Made by a program: the position numbers and the translations under genes. From contig NC_034422.1 of assembly GCF_002078875.1 (NCBI RefSeq), positions 2,786,923 through 2,850,922 of the forward strand: 64,000 bases of DNA, given 5' to 3'. Shown piece after piece: positions 1 to 64,000 of this stretch. Numbering within the stretch: position 1 is the first letter of the stretch; each line of letters starts with the position of its first letter. Origin of the DNA: Numida meleagris. Lineage: Eukaryota; Chordata; Aves; Galliformes; Numididae. The notes under the pieces are model-generated. The model was not told where the DNA came from. It ran no database searches and saw only the letters and a list, made by a program, of their open reading frames with translations.

Positions 1-60055
<60,055 letters not shown>

Positions 60056-60504
60056 GGCGCTGCGGGCGGGGGGACCGCGGCCGGGACAACTTCGGGGCCG
60101 GGAAGCGGCGCTGAGGGCGCTGCTGGCGGTGATGAAGGAGCTCCCTTGAAAGAAAATTAAATCTCTCCCAATCAAAAGACGGCGAAACGGCCTCCCCCGC
60201 CTCCCGGTGAGCAGTCAGGAGCTGGAGACTCGCTGGAGGGGGAAAGCCGCTCTCCTGTCAGCCCCTCGGCAGCTCGGCATCTGGCTCCGCTCCCCCGCCT
60301 CGCCTCCGTCCATGGGCCGCCTCTGCCTGCGGGGCTGCGCGCTGCTCATCGTTGGCGGCCGGGGGAAGTTGGCTCTCAGCAGCGGGCCTCCCCCATCTCC
60401 TCCTCAGGACGGCCGGCGCTGCTTCTCCAGCGGCCGCTTCAGGCGCCTCTCCCCATGCCGAAGCCCGGCCCTGCCCGCCCCGCAGGCGCGGCTTGGCGGC
60501 GAGT

Positions 60505-60581
60505 CCACCTTAAACGCGATCCACCTTAACTCCGAGTCCACCTTAAGCGAGCCGGCCACCTTAAGCACCAATCCACCTTAA
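60505..60581 (+). repeat. Five-copy CCACCTTAA tandem array (about 17 bp spacing)
   Basis: CCACCTTAA occurs exactly at 60505, 60521, 60538, 60556 and 60573, a spacing of 16-18 bp with variable linkers between. The array lies about 450-525 bp upstream of the ULK1 start codon, inside the CpG island. Each copy contains CACCT, the core recognised by ZEB-type zinc-finger homeodomain repressors and, in reverse, AGGTG as in T-box half sites (family knowledge). Function is inferred only. Confidence 0.85.
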
Positions 60582-60762
60582 GGGCCGCCTGTGCCCACCG
60601 CCCTCTCGCATCCAGAGGGTCAGGGTCACCCCGAGGCTCCCCGCCGCCCCTCCGGGCCTCCCCGCCGCCCGGACAAAGCTGTGCGGAGCGCGGCGCCAAC
60701 GACAGCACAGCGCCGACCCCGCCGGTCGCCGCGCAGGCGCGGTGCGCGGCAGTGGGGGATGC

Positions 60763-60925
60763 CGGCACGGCACGGCACGGNNNNNNNNNNNNNNNNNNNN
60801 NNNNNNNNNNNNNNNNNNNNNNNNNNNNNNACGGCACGGCACGGCACGGCACGGCACGGCACGGCACGGCACGGCACGGCACGGCACGGCACGGCACGGC
60901 ACGGCACGGCACGGCACGGCACGGC
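60763..60925. repeat. ACGGC pentanucleotide microsatellite with assembly gap
   Basis: Three or more partial copies precede, and 19 perfect copies of ACGGC (60831-60925) follow, a run of 50 Ns at 60781-60830. The exactly 50-base N block is probably a placeholder, so the true array length is unknown. The GG-CAC-GG pattern could form a two-tier G-quadruplex. Translations of this array are artefacts. Confidence 0.95.
60781..60830. other. Assembly gap (50 N)
   Basis: Fifty consecutive Ns sit inside the ACGGC array. Both sides end in the same repeat, so the gap reflects failure to assemble or sequence a GC-rich tandem array. Confidence 0.99.
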
Positions 60926-61040
60926 GGCCAGCTGAGGCGCTAGGGCAGAGCCCGACGACCCATTTAAAGGCGCCGCCGCCGCCGCCAGCACAGAGTCACG
61001 GGCACCCCCGCTCGGCAGGGTGCTCCTGGCGCGGCGAAGC

Positions 61041-64000
61041 GGAGGGCTTATAGTGCTATCTGCCTGTTGTCCCCAACTCTAAGTCCTCCAAAGTCATTCA
61101 GAAATGTTTCAAATAACCAAACGGCGAGTTTATCAACATTTAGTCCAAGAAGGACCTGCTGGGCCCCAGGCTTGCCAGCACCCCTGGGTGCTCCTGCTCC
61201 CCTGGTTCCTGGCCTCACATAGCGGGCTCACTCACCTCTGCTGCTCTCCGTCATCCTCTGAGAGCAGCGAGATGGCCCTCAGCCCCCACACCCAGGGCTT
61301 CTTTCTATACCCCTAACGCACCCCGTGTCCCTGTCTGCATCCTTATCACCTTATCAAAGTGCCCAAATGGGAACAAACTATTCCAGCACAGGTCTCAGGC
61401 AGTGTCCTGTTGTGCAGTTTGCTTTCTTCTCAGTGGTGTGGCACTGGTTGGTGCTGGCAGCTGCCAGGCAGGCACGCGTCAGGGTGGCACCCAGATGCTG
61501 TCAGCTCATCTTTTTGTTGTAACGTGGCTGTGCAAACAAACACCGCTCTCACAAGGCTGACACGCAGCGCTGAGGGTGCTCCCCACTGTGACACCCAACA
61601 GCTGTGGTTATCGCTGCTTGGAGCAGAAGCTGGGAACAGGCAGCACCTCCGCACCAGGCCTTGCTCTGAAGCAGCGGTTGGAACAGCGTGTGGGCTGTGG
61701 GCTGCTGCCCCTGGTGCTGCAAAGCTCACAGTCAGGTGCTGTTTGGAATTTAAAACGCTGTTAGAAGAATGGAAGCGTGCCCCAGACCCAGATACAGGTG
61801 TTGCAGTGGTTGATGTGAGGTAATTTGCACCTCCAACTCCAGCAGTTATGAGCACGAGTTTAGCGGGAATCGTCCACGTGAAGCAGACAGTTTGTGCGTT
61901 TGGTGGCAGTGTCTGTTGAGACCTTTGAACCAACACAAGGCTGGGGTTTACTTGTGATTTCAGCGCTGCCAAGCCTCACAATTAAAAAAAGATTACCTTT
62001 TAAAAGTAGTGTACTTCAGCTACTTGTGCTTTCTCACTCCTGGGCCTGTGCTCCCCACAGCTTCAGGCTTTTGTTGATGATCACAAGGAGTTAAATTAAA
62101 AGTAAACACAGTGAAACAGCAAGCATCACAAAACTAGCAAAATCAAAATCAAGCTACTTAACAAGTGACAAACACAGGAATTTGCCAGCTGTTTAAGAGC
62201 CACTGTCTTTAACGCAGAACATAACAGTTGCAAAAGTTTAAGGCAGGAAGTGAAGAAAACATTTTGAAATGTTCCATGTCGGCAAAATCTCATGTGCTCC
62301 TTCTCTGGGCAGCACTCAGGGCCCCAGGGTCAGAAGATGGCTGCTGCACAACTGTGCTGGGACTGCTGGTGCCCAGAGCTGCTGCCTCTATCGTGCCATC
62401 ACAGCAGACATGCAGCTCTTGCACAGCACAGGAGGAGGCTGATACGAGTGCTGTTCAACCAGAGGCCAAAATATCACAGTAGTGAATGTTCTTTGTTGTG
62501 TACTGCGTGTGCTTGTTTGTTCCTTCATGTGCTGAGGGCTGCAAAAAGAAATGTGTAATCTAAGTAGGTTTTATGAAACCTGGGTTCTGATGTTGCCTTT
62601 GGCACACAGAGCCAGGCAGTAAACTCCTCTCCACTGACATTTATTGTCATTCTAAGCTAAGCGCTTTTGTTTATAAGCAGGCCTGAAGGTTCACTGGGCA
62701 GCGTTCTGGTGAAGTGGAACTTCAAAGCAGCACAAAAATACTGAAGGTACTCAGAGGTCTCTACAAGGAGTGGCCGTGTGCCACTTGGTGCCCAGCATGA
62801 CCTTGGTATTGACCACTTAACATCTGCAGCACTTAAACGGCACTCCAGCTTGTCTTCCAAAAATACACTAATGAAAAGATTTCAGCAAACTTCTGCAGAG
62901 ATTTTAAGATTTCCAAAGGACAACTAGTGAGGTACAATGCTACTTGACAGCAAATTCAGTTTGGAGTGCATTCTGCAGACACATGTTATTAACAAAATGT
63001 TTGCTGTTGTTGGAACAAAGAGGGCTGAAAAGCTTCTTAATTGATAGTAGGATTCCTCACAATATTTTTTTCTGTGGTTTGCTGATTAAATACTTATGCT
63101 CTATCAATTCCTCCCTGATGTCCAGAATTGAGTGAGAGTGTATTTAGTTCAGCATCCAACGCATGTAAATTCTGCTCTCCTCTTGTAGTCTCTCATTTGC
63201 TAATAGTATGAATGCTAACACCAACAGGTATCCAGCTACTTCCTCAGATGGAGGCAAAACATACAGCTCAATTTACTAATGGATGGCTGAGGTAAGGCCT
63301 ACTGCTGTGATTTATGGTGGGTGGAGAAAAACTGAAGCATACACCCAGCTGTGGGAAACCTTATGATATTTTCTCAAAATTCTTTTGCAAGTTCATGCAA
63401 CTTTATCCATTTTTATAATTCACATGTGAAGACAAGCAATGAGACAGCTGATATCCCGGTGATTCAAATGATACTCTTTTCCAATACCATGTTGTAATCA
63501 GCAGTCATAAACATATCTGTTTCTGTCTACAGGAATCCAGGCGTGCCATCCTTACCTCAGGGCTGCAGAGGTACAGTGTAATTATCTCTGACACCGTCTC
63601 AGTTCTGTGGAATTGGTTAAAGCTACAGGATTAGGTGGGCATTATGTGTGAACAAGAAAACCCAGCAAAAAGATGCTGAATGAAGACAGAAGAGAGACTT
63701 CCATCTAGGGCTAAATTGTTTGCATCACAGTCCAACCTATGGGTAAATTATCTGTATACTCAACAGTGGAAGTTGTGGGGGAATCCTTGGCTGGATACAA
63801 CCATAAAGGACAGCTTATTTCTAGCCGTATGTATCTCTCCTTTGAAATCAAAGTTTGGTAATACACTGAGGGAATCTTCAAGGCACTCCTTTGTAATCTT
63901 TCTGTATACAGTTATTGCCTCACAGAGGCAATAAGGACCCAGCCAAACATACCAGTGCTTCTGGAAGAAGGGAAATGACAAACTATGAGGCTTGAGCACA
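61041..64000. other. 5' flank of ULK1, no gene recognised
   Basis: GC content falls back to background. In mammals MMP17 lies upstream of ULK1 on the same strand, but I found no haemopexin or metalloproteinase coding sequence here. The largest minus-strand open frame (61430-61972, 180 codons) resembles no family known to me. The stretch may be intergenic or distal 3' UTR of a neighbour. Confidence 0.6.

Noticed and set aside
60056..60175. Apparent 40-residue N-terminal extension of ULK1
   Set aside because: It would begin at TTG rather than ATG; no ATG exists in this open stretch, and the GCCATGG at 60055 is a strong start.
61430..61972. 180-codon minus-strand open frame as a possible 3' exon of an upstream neighbour
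   Set aside because: No haemopexin repeats or other domain expected of MMP17, and no consistent splice acceptor was seen.

Overview
The window is vertebrate nuclear DNA, most likely from a bird and probably a galliform close to chicken. The evidence is spliced GT-AG genes in AT-rich introns, a CR1 retroposon tail typical of birds, and a protein close to but distinct from mammalian ULK1. No bacterial, phage or plasmid content was seen.

The only gene I can support is ULK1 (unc-51-like autophagy activating kinase 1), on the minus strand. Transcription runs from about 60.2 kb leftward and leaves the window at base 1. I resolved 21 coding exons by reading codons across GT-AG junctions. Together they give 2,161 coding nucleotides, or 720 complete codons with an unbroken frame. 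The rest of the last partial exon and the C-terminal domain that binds ATG13 and FIP200 lie beyond the left edge. Exons 1-11 encode the Ser/Thr kinase domain: the P-loop, Lys39, the HRD and DFG motifs and the activation-loop Thr173 are all intact. Exons 12-21 encode the Pro/Ser-rich regulatory spacer. This carries the LC3-interacting motif, the 14-3-3/AMPK site RLHSAPNLS and counterparts of further AMPK, mTORC1 and acetylation sites.

Layout from right to left: 61.0-64.0 kb is 5' flank with no recognised gene. From 59.8 to 61.0 kb lies the promoter CpG island, with an ACGGC pentanucleotide array broken by a 50-N gap and a five-copy CCACCTTAA repeat. Exons 1-3 are clustered at 59.3-60.1 kb. A 12.4 kb intron 3 follows and contains a second, separate CpG island (57.9-58.5 kb) with a ZNF143-type element and two CCAAT boxes, which looks like an independent promoter. 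Exons 4-12 are spread thinly over 13.4-46.8 kb. Exons 13-21 are denser, at 0-11.4 kb.

The introns hold repeats of several kinds: a degenerate 81-111 bp tandem repeat in intron 11, a 171 bp LTR-like insertion with a perfect 5 bp target duplication in intron 15, a CR1 tail in intron 10, and a decayed tRNA-like element with an A-rich tail in intron 8. I found no new multi-gene system. The strongest leads are the intronic promoter island, the intron 11 tandem repeat, the 171 bp element and the promoter CACCT array.
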